The notes under the pieces are model-generated. The model had not been told where the DNA came from. It saw nothing but the letters and a program-made list of their open reading frames with translations, and ran no database searches. Shown here piece after piece: positions 1-6,858 of a DNA stretch of 16,404 nucleotides. The stretch is from an uncultured bacterium. GTDB taxonomy: Bacteria > Cyanobacteriota > Vampirovibrionia > Gastranaerophilales > Gastranaerophilaceae. The stretch is taken from positions 1 to 16,404 of the forward strand of contig URXH01000039.1 in the NCBI GenBank assembly GCA_900551675.1, written 5' to 3'. A program made the position numbers and the translations under genes. The number at the start of each line of letters is the position of its first letter. The first letter of the stretch is position 1.

Positions 1-730
1 TGTAAGTAACATAACAGGGAAGCCAGGGATGAAAAGCTCTTATTCTTGCATGGATTTGTTCTGCCGATTCTTTTGTAAAATCAAGCATCATGTCATCAGG
101 TTTTATATTAGGGAAATATGTTGCTTCTTTTTCATTTTGATTGACAGGAATAATTAAGCCTTCCCTTAATTTATTCAAAATTTCAGTACACATTAGTCTT
201 GCCTGATAAACGGTTCTTTCTTTTAATTCTTTTCCTGTGTCGCCTGGGAAGATTTCAATTTCTTTTTGAAAAAGTATTGCGCCTTTATCAAAATTTTCGT
301 CCATAAGATGGAATGTTATGCCTGAACTTTTTTCCATGTGCAGAATGGTTTGCAAATAAGGATTAGGCCCCCTGTATTTTGGTAGAAAAGAAGGGTGAAC
401 GTTAACGGATGCAATTACAGGAAGATCTATTATTTCCTTTTTTAATTTTTCATGCCATGTCCCGACAAGAATTAAATCCGCATTCAATTTCAAGATTTCC
501 TTTTTGAACTTTTCGGAATTTGCTGAATGACATTTTATTTCATGTAATTTATATTGTTTTATCAGTGTTACATCGGATGAACTTTTAAAGAAATCTCTGA
601 TTGCAAGTAATACCGGAGGCATAACGGTTCTTTCATAACGGAAAATTCCTGCTATTTTGCAATCTGCATTAAGCGTACCTTCAATAAGGTTGGATAACAT
701 TTCTCCTTTACCTAAAATAACGACCTTCAT
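1..730 (-). CDS. Fmt-like formyltransferase, C-terminus cut by window edge
   Basis: The frame is open from the ATG at 730 to the window edge, giving 243 residues without a stop. It resembles 10-formyltetrahydrofolate-dependent formyltransferases (Fmt/ArnA/PurN fold). The hallmark segment VNVHPSFLPKYRG supplies N110 and H112, and DENFDKG supplies D148, the expected catalytic Asn-His-Asp set. After it, residues about 218-241 (DFTKESAEQIHARIRAFHPW) match the Fmt linker before the C-terminal tRNA-binding domain. The N-terminus, MKVVILGKGEMLSNL, lacks the usual Fmt G-T-P-E-F loop, so a paralogue acting on another amine (for example a nucleotide sugar) is possible. The start is supported by AGGAG five bases upstream. 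It lies downstream of smpB with a 63-base gap. Formyltransferase fold: confident. Substrate: uncertain, so no gene symbol is given. Confidence 0.8.
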   Translation of the reverse strand, partial: MKVVILGKGEMLSNLIEGTLNADCKIAGIFRYERTVMPPVLLAIRDFFKSSSDVTLIKQYKLHEIKCHSANSEKFKKEILKLNADLILVGTWHEKLKKEIIDLPVIASVNVHPSFLPKYRGPNPYLQTILHMEKSSGITFHLMDENFDKGAILFQKEIEIFPGDTGKELKERTVYQARLMCTEILNKLREGLIIPVNQNEKEATYFPNIKPDDMMLDFTKESAEQIHARIRAFHPWLPCYVTY

Positions 731-793
731 TTTAACTCCTTTTTTGTTATTGTAAACTAAAGCTTTTGAAACAAGTTTAGAATGATATAAAAT

Positions 794-1246
794 TTAATAT
801 CTGATTTTGGATGCTCTGTCTATTTCTCTGGCATGGTCTTTTTTTGCAATATCATCGCGTTTGTCATGAAGTTTTTTACCTTTTGCAAGTGCAATTTCAA
901 CTTTTGCAAAGCCGTGAGAAAGAAATACTTCCAGAGGAACAATTGTGTAATTGTCCTGTTTTACTTTAGTCTGCATTTTTAGAATTTCTTTTTTGTTTAA
1001 TAATAATTTTCTGACGCGTTCCGCATCATGGTTAAATCGGTTTCCCTGTTCATAGGGAGAAATGTGGCATTTATACAGAAAAATTTCATTGTCTTCAATT
1101 TTGCAGAAACTGTCTTTTAAATTAACAGCATTTTTTCTGATTGATTTAATTTCTGTTCCCGTCAGTACAATACCGGCTACATATTTTTCAATAATTGTGT
1201 AGTCGTGGAATGCTTTTCTGTTTGTTGTTACAATTTTTCTGTCCAT
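794..1246 (-). CDS. smpB: SsrA-binding protein SmpB
   Basis: This 150-residue protein is the usual SmpB length. SmpB binds tmRNA and delivers it to stalled ribosomes for trans-translation. Family signatures include the N-terminal NRKAFHDYTI, then GIVLTGTEIKSIR, LKDSFCKIEDNEIFLYKCHI and SPYEQGNRFNHD, followed by RKLLLNKKEI and a basic tail with KKDHAREIDRA. The tail is the part that becomes helical in the A site. The tmRNA gene is not in this window. There is no Shine-Dalgarno sequence before the ATG. Instead TATAAT lies exactly six bases upstream with TG one base before it, suggesting a leaderless mRNA. The ABC ATPase gene upstream ends 19 bases before this start, so the promoter overlaps that gene's stop region. 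Confidence 0.97.
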   Translation of the reverse strand: MDRKIVTTNRKAFHDYTIIEKYVAGIVLTGTEIKSIRKNAVNLKDSFCKIEDNEIFLYKCHISPYEQGNRFNHDAERVRKLLLNKKEILKMQTKVKQDNYTIVPLEVFLSHGFAKVEIALAKGKKLHDKRDDIAKKDHAREIDRASKIRY

Positions 1247-1252
1247 AAAATG

Positions 1253-1261
1253 ATTATATCA
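1253..1261 (-). promoter_or_regulatory. Extended -10 promoter for leaderless smpB
   Basis: On the minus strand the sequence reads TGATATAAT, an extended -10 (TGnTATAAT) whose last base is six bases before the smpB ATG. This would place transcription start at or next to the start codon. The -35 position 17 bases upstream is poor (TTTTCT), which an extended -10 can compensate for. No ribosome binding site is present. Confidence 0.55.
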
Positions 1262-1265
1262 CAGA

Positions 1266-2219
1266 TTAATCATACAGAAAACATTTTACTTTATGTGAAA
1301 TACCTTTTTCTTGCGGCCGGCACGATTTGCATTTTTCCATTACATTGGGGCACCTGGTATGGAATTTGCATCCCTGCGGAAGGTTTGCAGGTGAGGGCAG
1401 GTCGCCTTTCAGAATAATTTTTCTTCCTGTTTTATTTATTTGCGGAACAGAGCTTAGAAGTGCTTTTGTATAAGGATGAAGAGGTGTGCTGAATATATCA
1501 TTTGTCTTTCCGCATTCGACAATTTCTCCTAAATACATCACGGCAACTCTGTCTGCAAGATATTGTATTACACTCATATCATGTGTAATTAAAACTATTG
1601 TGAGATTGTATTTTTCTTTTAATTCTTTCAGAAGATTAATAACCTGTGCCTGAATGCTGACATCCAGTGCGCTAACCGGTTCATCGGCAATAATAAATTC
1701 GGGATTTAATACTAAAGCTCTTGCGATTGCAATTCTCTGTCTCTGACCTCCCGAAAACTCGTGCGGGTAAAGCTCAAGACAGCTTTCATCAAGACCTGCA
1801 AGTTTAATTTTTTCTTTGACTAAATTTTCAATTTTTTCTTTTGTTAAATCCGTATTAATTTCAAGCGGTTCTTTTAAAATATCAAAGATTTTCATTTTAG
1901 GATTAAGACTTGCATACGGGTTTTGGAAAACCATTTGAGCGTGTTTTCTAAACTCTTTTAAATCAGCTCTATTAAGAGAGAGAATATTTTTTTCTTTTAT
2001 AATAATTTCTCCTGATTTAGCGTGTTCCAGACGCATTAAAGCCTTTGCAAGCGTAGATTTGCCGCATCCTGATTCGCCTGCTAATGCAAGAATTTCTCCT
2101 TTATAAATATCCAATGAAACTCCGTTAACGGCATGAATAATTTTTTTACCGCCGAGAATTCCTTTATTTGTTTGGTATTCAACAAATAAATCTTTAATTT
2201 TAACAAGAGTTTCCTGCAT
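1266..2219 (-). CDS. Oligopeptide/dipeptide-type ABC transporter ATP-binding protein (OppF/DppF-like)
   Basis: This 317-residue cytoplasmic ATPase would energise a peptide- or nickel-type ABC importer. Walker A is GESGCGKST at residues 48-56, the Q-loop region is VFQNPYASLNP, the signature FSGGQRQR lies near residue 156, Walker B FIIADEP near 175 is followed by SALD, and the switch His is in LITHDMS. The C-terminal extension with CKFHTRCPNVMEKC is the oligopeptide-transporter C-terminal region of OppD/OppF/DppF proteins. AdditionalOpp parts (permeases, binding protein, OppD partner) are not adjacent, so it is an orphan here. The start lacks a Shine-Dalgarno sequence and has a good promoter placing +1 at the ATG. 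OppF-like rather than OppD-like is favoured by length and N-terminal layout. The substrate is unknown. Confidence 0.9.
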   Translation of the reverse strand: MQETLVKIKDLFVEYQTNKGILGGKKIIHAVNGVSLDIYKGEILALAGESGCGKSTLAKALMRLEHAKSGEIIIKEKNILSLNRADLKEFRKHAQMVFQNPYASLNPKMKIFDILKEPLEINTDLTKEKIENLVKEKIKLAGLDESCLELYPHEFSGGQRQRIAIARALVLNPEFIIADEPVSALDVSIQAQVINLLKELKEKYNLTIVLITHDMSVIQYLADRVAVMYLGEIVECGKTNDIFSTPLHPYTKALLSSVPQINKTGRKIILKGDLPSPANLPQGCKFHTRCPNVMEKCKSCRPQEKGISHKVKCFLYD

Positions 2220-2225
2220 AGGTCA

Positions 2226-2254
2226 ATTTTAACTTAACAATTATCTTATTGCAA
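2226..2254 (-). promoter_or_regulatory. Promoter for leaderless ABC ATPase gene
   Basis: On the minus strand TTGCAA (2249-2254) is followed 17 bases later by TAAAAT (2226-2231). The -10 ends six bases before the ATG at 2219, so transcription would begin at the start codon. No Shine-Dalgarno sequence lies between. Confidence 0.6.
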
Positions 2255-2319
2255 TTGCCTTAAAGTTGAAAAATAATTATTTTTTCTTCAAAATCCTGCT
2301 GTTTTTTGCTATTGTTCAT

Positions 2320-3231
2320 TTAAAGGACACAGGCTAAAATCATCAGTAAGATTGTACCAATCTGCATCGCGGTTGCCATGTTCTGGGAAAACTTGTTTGA
2401 GTCGTATCTGCTTGCTGTCTTTTGTGCTTTGTAAGCGCTTGAAATACGTCTCAAACGATCCTCCTGTGTGTCTGAATCAAATGTTGTTCCAAACATGGTT
2501 GATTCAAGACGGGCTAATCTGTTATTCATATTTTCATTATTAAATGAGTGCTTAAATATAGATTTTTCAACAGAGGCAAGATTAACTTTCTCTGACTTTT
2601 TATTTCGTGTATTATAAGCGTCATAGTCAAATTCAGGTGGTTCGTAGCCGCTCAAACTGTAATCTTTATCAAGCGGAATAGTTCCTTCATCCTGTGCGAT
2701 TTTGTTTTCCATAAGTGATTCAGGTTTGATTTTTGCCTGTAATCTTTCAACACGTGATGAAAAAGCATCCGTTTCAAATGTCTGGCCGAGTGCCTCTTTT
2801 TCAAGTTTTGCAAGTCTGCTGTTCAAATCCTGATTTTTGAATTGTTGTTTAAATATTTGTTGTTCAAGTTCGTTTACGGACGGATAATCAACATTAGCTC
2901 CTGCAGGCGGCATTTTTTCTTCTGCTATTTTGTCGTTATATTTGTATTCGTCTTCGGCAAACGTATCTTCTTTGGGTGTGATTTCCTGTCCTATTAAATC
3001 GGCTGACATATCTTTTTTTAATGAAGCGATACGTTCGTTGACCGATTTATTCGGCTTGCTTTGTCCGTAAACGCTTTCTTCGATTCTTGAAAGTCTTGAA
3101 GCGTCATCAGATGTTGTATATGTAAAACCGTATAAAGAATTTTCCAGATTATCAAGTATTGCTCCGTACTGGCTTGCAATACAAGGGTTAGAGATAATCA
3201 AAAAACTAAATATTAATATAAATTTTTTCAT
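2320..3231 (-). CDS. Secreted or anchored repeat protein of unknown function
   Basis: This 303-residue protein has an N-terminal signal peptide (MKKFILIFSFLIISNPCIA, probable cleavage near residue 19) and a hydrophobic C-terminal segment at about 285-303 (MATAMQIGTILLMILACVL), so it may be exported and held in the membrane by its tail. Between them are three related modules at about 26-71, 119-166 and 218-263. Each is a doublet of the pattern LExxhhGxxFxxDxxxxRLxRL (h hydrophobic), as in ARLESTMFGTTFDSD and AKLEKEALGQTFETD. Acidic, Pro-containing linkers rich in D, E, Y and K separate the modules. I do not recognise a named family or enzyme motif. A structural or cell-envelope role is only inference. 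AAGGAG nine bases before the ATG supports the start. It lies below the nifUS terminator and is probably a separate transcript. Confidence 0.8.
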   Translation of the reverse strand: MKKFILIFSFLIISNPCIASQYGAILDNLENSLYGFTYTTSDDASRLSRIEESVYGQSKPNKSVNERIASLKKDMSADLIGQEITPKEDTFAEDEYKYNDKIAEEKMPPAGANVDYPSVNELEQQIFKQQFKNQDLNSRLAKLEKEALGQTFETDAFSSRVERLQAKIKPESLMENKIAQDEGTIPLDKDYSLSGYEPPEFDYDAYNTRNKKSEKVNLASVEKSIFKHSFNNENMNNRLARLESTMFGTTFDSDTQEDRLRRISSAYKAQKTASRYDSNKFSQNMATAMQIGTILLMILACVL

Positions 3232-3320
3232 AGCCTTAAACTCCTTAAAGACAGAATAAGGGTGAACGTTATGAAAAACTATTCAACACGGTCGGGATTT
3301 GAAAAAGTTTATATTTCAAT

Positions 3321-3354
3321 AAAAAATCGTAGAACTTAAGCACTACGATTTTTT
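3321..3354 (-). terminator. Intrinsic terminator of nifU-nifS
   Basis: AAAAAATCGTAG (3321-3332) pairs perfectly with CTACGATTTTTT (3343-3354) around a 10-base loop. Read on the minus strand it lies about 30 bases past the nifS stop and ends in a run of six T. The plus-strand T run is equally long, so it could act in both directions, although no plus-strand gene approaches it. Confidence 0.8.
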
Positions 3355-3383
3355 TTTATTAGTATAAAGTATTAATTGCGAGA

Positions 3384-4577
3384 TTAATGTTTTAATCTTT
3401 TCAAGGCTTCCAATTCGTCCTGGAAAGGTGAAATGCTTGTTAATTTTTCTATAATTCCGGGCAGTTTTCCGCATACATAATCAATTTCCGCTTCTGTTGT
3501 ATATTTGCTCAGAGAAAATCTTATGCTTCCATGAATTGCCGTAAACGGAACGTTCATGGCTCTTAATACGTGGCTTGGCTCTAGTGAACCAGATGTGCAG
3601 GCACTGCCTGAACTTGCGCAGATGCCTAAATCACTCAGGTGAAGAAGAATTAATTCCCCTTCAATGTATTCAAAGCCTATGTTTGTCGTGTTAGGAACCC
3701 TGTTTACGATACCTGTGTTTAATCTTGCATTGAATACGTTTTTAACGATATTTTTTTCGAGCTTATCACGAAGTCTTTTAACTTCTGTTGCCTCATATTT
3801 CAAATGGTCTTGAGCAAGTTCTGCTGCTTTTGCCATTCCGACTATGTACGGAACATTTTCAGTTCCTGCGCGTTTGCCGCGTTCCTGATGCCCGCCGATA
3901 ATCAGAGGAGTTATAAGCGTTTTGGAATTTACGTATAAAGCGCCGATACCTTTCGGAGCGTGGAATTTATGTCCTGAAATTCCCATCAAGTCAACACCTA
4001 GAGCCTGAACATCAATCGGAATTTTGCCTGATACCTGTACAGCATCTACGAAAAATTTTGTTTCTTTATTTTTTGATTTGATAATCTCAGATATTTTTTC
4101 AATCGGGAAAATTACACCTGTTTCGTTGTTTGCATACATCACTGAAACAAGAGCCGTATCATCATTAATAGCATCTTCAAGTTGTGCCAGATCAAGTTCG
4201 CCGTTCGAATTTACTCCGATATAATCAACGTTGTAACCTTCTTTTTCAAGAGTCTGATAGAGGTTTAAAACACAGGGATGCTCAACTTTTGTCGTTATAA
4301 TATGTCTTTTATTTTTGTTCATATTTAAAACACCGCGGATTGCTGTGTTTGCACTTTCAGATCCGCAGGAAGTGAAGATGATTTCTTTTTCATCTTTTGC
4401 GTTAAAAAAGTCTTTCATAACCCCGCGTGCTTCTTTTACTGCATGGTTGGAACGCTTTGCAAATTCGTAAACGCTTGAAGGGTTTGCATATTCTTCTTTT
4501 AAAAAGGGGAGCATAGCATCTAATACTTGAGGATCAACTTTTGTTGTTGCGTTATTATCTAAATATATTAAACTCAT
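3384..4577 (-). CDS. nifS: Cysteine desulfurase, NifS type
   Basis: A 397-residue PLP enzyme that takes sulfur from L-cysteine, giving alanine and a cysteine persulfide for Fe-S cluster assembly. Visible hallmarks are the N-terminal YLDNNATT, H100 in TKVEHPC (stacks on PLP), DAVQVSGKIPID, the PLP lysine K204 in GISGHKF, and the persulfide-bearing C327 in SSGSACTSG with the flexible loop expected of class I NifS/IscS enzymes. It is complete at both ends. Its ATG is two bases past the nifU stop, and a GAGGT sequence within the nifU end serves as ribosome binding site, so the pair is translationally coupled. With no nitrogenase genes in view, a housekeeping Fe-S role is more likely than a nitrogen-fixation role. 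Confidence 0.95.
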   Translation of the reverse strand: MSLIYLDNNATTKVDPQVLDAMLPFLKEEYANPSSVYEFAKRSNHAVKEARGVMKDFFNAKDEKEIIFTSCGSESANTAIRGVLNMNKNKRHIITTKVEHPCVLNLYQTLEKEGYNVDYIGVNSNGELDLAQLEDAINDDTALVSVMYANNETGVIFPIEKISEIIKSKNKETKFFVDAVQVSGKIPIDVQALGVDLMGISGHKFHAPKGIGALYVNSKTLITPLIIGGHQERGKRAGTENVPYIVGMAKAAELAQDHLKYEATEVKRLRDKLEKNIVKNVFNARLNTGIVNRVPNTTNIGFEYIEGELILLHLSDLGICASSGSACTSGSLEPSHVLRAMNVPFTAIHGSIRFSLSKYTTEAEIDYVCGKLPGIIEKLTSISPFQDELEALKRLKH

Positions 4578-4579
4578 TT

Positions 4580-5431
4580 TTATACCTCTACAACTTCAAT
4601 ATTAGCATCAACTGTATCTCTCAAAGTTTTTTCTACAAATGCTTTAAGAGTAAGATGCGAATTTTTGCATCCCGAACATTTTCCGCGCAGTTTTACCATA
4701 ACTTTATTGCCGTCAATATCGACTAAAGTTATGTCTCCTCCGTCTTTTCTCAATTCATTTGAAATTTGATTTTCTATAACGTTGTTTATTTTCAAAATCT
4801 TTTGAGCAGGGCTGAGAGTTGATGCTGTCTTTTCTTCCTGTTCTTCTTTTTTATAGTAAGTGTCAATAATATCCTGAATTAAGCCTTTGCATTTGCCGCA
4901 GGCGCCGCCTGCTTTTGTATAATTTGTAATTTCTTCAACGGTTTTAAGCCCGTTTATTTTTATTGCATCCCAGATTACATTTTCAGTAATCCCAAAGCAG
5001 GTGCAGACGATTTTTTCACGCTGTTTGTTTGCTTCTTCCTCGTTTCTGATATCATCAAGGTCAGTGTAGTCATCATAATTTTTCAGAGCATCTTCCAATG
5101 CTTCATATCCCATAACAGAGCAGTGCATTTTTTCCGGAGGAAGTCCTCCGAGTTCATCTGCAATATCTTTATTGGTGATTTTTTTGACTTCATCAATTGT
5201 TTTACCGATAATCATTTCGGTCAGAATACTTGAGCTTGCAACTGCAGAACCACAGCCGAAAGTCTGGAATTTTGCATCTGTTACAATACCGTTGTTAATT
5301 TTTAAATATATTTTTAAAGAATCTCCGCATGCTAAAGAGCCTGCTTCGCCTATTGCATCGGCATTATCAATTTTACCCACATTTCTCGGGTTTCTGTAAT
5401 GATCTATAACTTTATCAGAGTAATCCCACAT
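4580..5431 (-). CDS. nifU: Fe-S scaffold protein NifU, three-domain form
   Basis: The 283-residue protein has the full NifU order. An IscU-like scaffold domain (1-125) carries C35, D37, C60 and C104. A BFD-like [2Fe-2S] domain (about 140-182) carries C143, C145, C178 and C181. A C-terminal Nfu domain (about 208-283) carries C252 and C255 in KCSGCK. It assembles Fe-S clusters on the scaffold using sulfur from the adjacent NifS and passes them to target proteins in the cytoplasm. All expected cysteines are present. Weak AAGG-type ribosome binding sequences precede the ATG. A dispersed hairpin repeat lies within the likely leader. The nifU-nifS pair is bounded by a terminator after nifS. Full-length NifU outside nitrogen-fixing operons is known from some bacteria that lack the isc or suf sets. 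Confidence 0.95.
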   Translation of the reverse strand: MWDYSDKVIDHYRNPRNVGKIDNADAIGEAGSLACGDSLKIYLKINNGIVTDAKFQTFGCGSAVASSSILTEMIIGKTIDEVKKITNKDIADELGGLPPEKMHCSVMGYEALEDALKNYDDYTDLDDIRNEEEANKQREKIVCTCFGITENVIWDAIKINGLKTVEEITNYTKAGGACGKCKGLIQDIIDTYYKKEEQEEKTASTLSPAQKILKINNVIENQISNELRKDGGDITLVDIDGNKVMVKLRGKCSGCKNSHLTLKAFVEKTLRDTVDANIEVVEV

Positions 5432-5454
5432 AGCCTTTATCCTTATATTGTGTA

Positions 5455-5486
5455 TGTCATCCCGAACTTGCTTCGGGATCTTTGTG
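5455..5486. repeat. Dispersed palindromic repeat, in the putative nifU leader
   Basis: ATCCCGAA (5459-5466) pairs perfectly with TTCGGGAT (5472-5479) around the loop CTTGC. The element resembles a second, diverged copy at 7590-7619, which keeps the same layout (7-base stem and a loop equal to CTTGT on the other strand). Such short hairpins, of the GTCATCCTGAACTTG kind, are often scattered between bacterial genes. It is close to the 5' end of the putative nifU transcript. Confidence 0.7.
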
Positions 5487-5488
5487 TA

Positions 5489-5494
5489 ATTATA
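5489..5494 (-). promoter_or_regulatory. Possible -10 element for nifU
   Basis: A perfect TATAAT on the minus strand lies 57 bases before the nifU ATG, but no convincing -35 sits at the right distance. If used, the transcript would start near 5482 and carry the palindromic repeat at its 5' end. Confidence 0.35.
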
Positions 5495-5500
5495 TTTTAT

Positions 5501-5516
5501 CTCAAAAACATTTGAG
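5501..5516. other. Small inverted repeat between nifU and the DUF1796-like gene
   Basis: CTCAAA (5501-5506) pairs with TTTGAG (5511-5516) around AACA. It lies about 27 bases past the stop of the gene at 5543 and could be a weak terminator for it, but no T run follows on the minus strand. Confidence 0.3.
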
Positions 5517-5542
5517 GGAATACATACTTAATATAAAATTAA

Positions 5543-5932
5543 TTATTTAATTAAGTGATTTAACTCTTTTTTTAGAAAAAAATAAAGATTTTTGTTTTTT
5601 TCTGAGTAAACTTTATTTTCTGTTTCTGCATTTAAAAAATCTTCAGCCCATTTCGGTCCATCTATCGGAAAATCTTTTATTATGATTTGATGTATTTGTG
5701 GGTTATTTATACATTTTATTTTTTTCGGAATGATAAGTATAAGTTCAAAATCTTTTTTATTTCTTTTCGTTTTGATTGCATTATATAATTCACATATATC
5801 TGCACTTGTGGGGTATTCTCGTGTTAGCCATATATTAGAATAAATGAAATAGATTTTTTTATTTGTTTTTAATATTTTGTAGAAATTTTTTATTCTTCTT
5901 TTATAGCGCTTAATTAATTCTTTTTTACTCAT
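5543..5932 (-). pseudogene. DUF1796-like putative papain-like cysteine peptidase, N-terminally truncated
   Basis: The ORF is 129 residues and very rich in Lys and Ile. Its opening, KRYKRRIKNFYKIL then KKIYFIYSN, and the later FELILIIP resemble what I remember as the middle and C-terminal part of DUF1796 proteins (putative papain-like cysteine peptidases often found near surface-polysaccharide genes). In-frame codons directly upstream of the ATG read I-I-Y-I-H-D-F, a segment that also fits the family, and are preceded by a TGA. The N-terminal half with the expected catalytic Cys is missing. No clear ribosome binding site or promoter precedes it. It is therefore more likely a decaying gene than a functional short protein. 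The family assignment is from memory and moderate at best; a lineage-specific small protein is the alternative. Confidence 0.5.
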
Positions 5933-6033
5933 AAAATCGTGTATATAAATAATTCAAACGATTTAATTCTTGATATAAATGAATTTATAAAAAAACTTGA
6001 TAGAGATAAATTGGTTTTACTGCATAAAATACT

Positions 6034-6837
6034 TCAGGCAATGTCGAGGCCGTAAGGTATTGTAGCTTTTTTATCAGAATGCGAAGCAGGGAAATTTTTT
6101 ATCAAAGGCAGATTTAAGTCTTCAAAAATGTAGTTAATATCATCAGTGCCTAAAAAATCTCCGATAGCAACGGTTTTTGTGTTTTTTCTGATTTTTTCTA
6201 TATTGAATAACTGTGTAACCATTTTGTCTATTTTATAAGGTTGTTCGTTTAAATCCTCAAGAAAAAGTGTAAATTCAAAATCCGGTATAAAATCCTGCCC
6301 GCAGAGTGAAACAAGAGTTGATAAATTCCCGCCCCAGAATGTTCCTTTATAATCAAATTTGCCCGTCATTACGGTTTCAAAAAACTTGTTAATTGTATAT
6401 TCGCATAAATTTTCCTGCCCGAAGTCGCTTAAAATCATCGGGCCTGAAAAAGTAGCAAGCCCTGCGCGTTTTAGAAACATCGCGTTGAGTGCAGTGATAT
6501 CCGAATATCCGCAGAAAATTTTCGGGTTTTGACGGATTAAATCATAGTTGATTTTATTTAAAAGTCTTATTGCTCCGTAACCGCCGCGAAGACAAATGAT
6601 TGCATTTACGGATGTATCCGCAAACATTTTATGGAGTGCGTCAAGTCTTTCTTCATCGTTTCCTGCAAGATATCTGTTTTTTGAATAGAGATTATCGGAT
6701 AATTTAACTTTATAGCCTCTCTGTTCAAAAAACTCTATGGCACGTTTAAGGTTTGTATCATCTTCCATTGCACCTGACGGCGCCAGTATTCCTATTGTAT
6801 CGCCTTCTTTTAATAACTGCGGTTTAATAATTTCCAT
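6034..6837 (-). CDS. LD-carboxypeptidase, peptidase family S66 (LdcA/MccF-like)
   Basis: 267 residues. S66 enzymes cleave the terminal D-alanine from murein tetrapeptides during cell-wall recycling; MccF relatives cleave microcin-type adducts. The Ser-Glu-His triad is visible: S112 in CGYSDITAL, E194 in LFLEDLNEQPY and H253 in ASHSDKKATIPYG. Supporting motifs are GDTIGILAPSG near the start and ICLRGGYGAIRLL at 81-93. The frame ends at TGA a few residues earlier than usual for the family, and in-frame sequence beyond it looks like a continuation (see findings). There is no Shine-Dalgarno sequence; an extended -10 lies six bases before the ATG. murQ in this window also serves cell-wall recycling but is not linked in an operon. 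LdcA-type recycling is favoured over MccF-type immunity. Confidence 0.88.
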   Translation of the reverse strand: MEIIKPQLLKEGDTIGILAPSGAMEDDTNLKRAIEFFEQRGYKVKLSDNLYSKNRYLAGNDEERLDALHKMFADTSVNAIICLRGGYGAIRLLNKINYDLIRQNPKIFCGYSDITALNAMFLKRAGLATFSGPMILSDFGQENLCEYTINKFFETVMTGKFDYKGTFWGGNLSTLVSLCGQDFIPDFEFTLFLEDLNEQPYKIDKMVTQLFNIEKIRKNTKTVAIGDFLGTDDINYIFEDLNLPLIKNFPASHSDKKATIPYGLDIA

Positions 6838-6843
6838 AATGTT

Positions 6844-6852
6844 ATTCTAACA
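6844..6852 (-). promoter_or_regulatory. Extended -10 promoter for leaderless LD-carboxypeptidase gene
   Basis: The minus strand reads TGTTAGAAT, an extended -10 ending six bases before the ATG at 6837. No Shine-Dalgarno sequence is present. The -35 position, inside the 3' end of the prepilin gene, is not recognisable. The spacing matches the other leaderless candidates here. Confidence 0.45.
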
Positions 6853-6858
6853 CAAATA

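Noticed and set aside
2268..2286. A/T-only inverted repeat past the repeat-protein gene as a terminator
   Set aside because: The stem contains one G-C pair at most and would be unstable; the symmetry is expected by chance in poly-A/T sequence.
5939..6055. Plus-strand 38-codon frame from a GTG, ending in the LD-carboxypeptidase end
   Set aside because: The translation looks protein-like, but there is no ribosome binding site, no ATG, and it overlaps a gene on the other strand; probably chance in AT-rich DNA.
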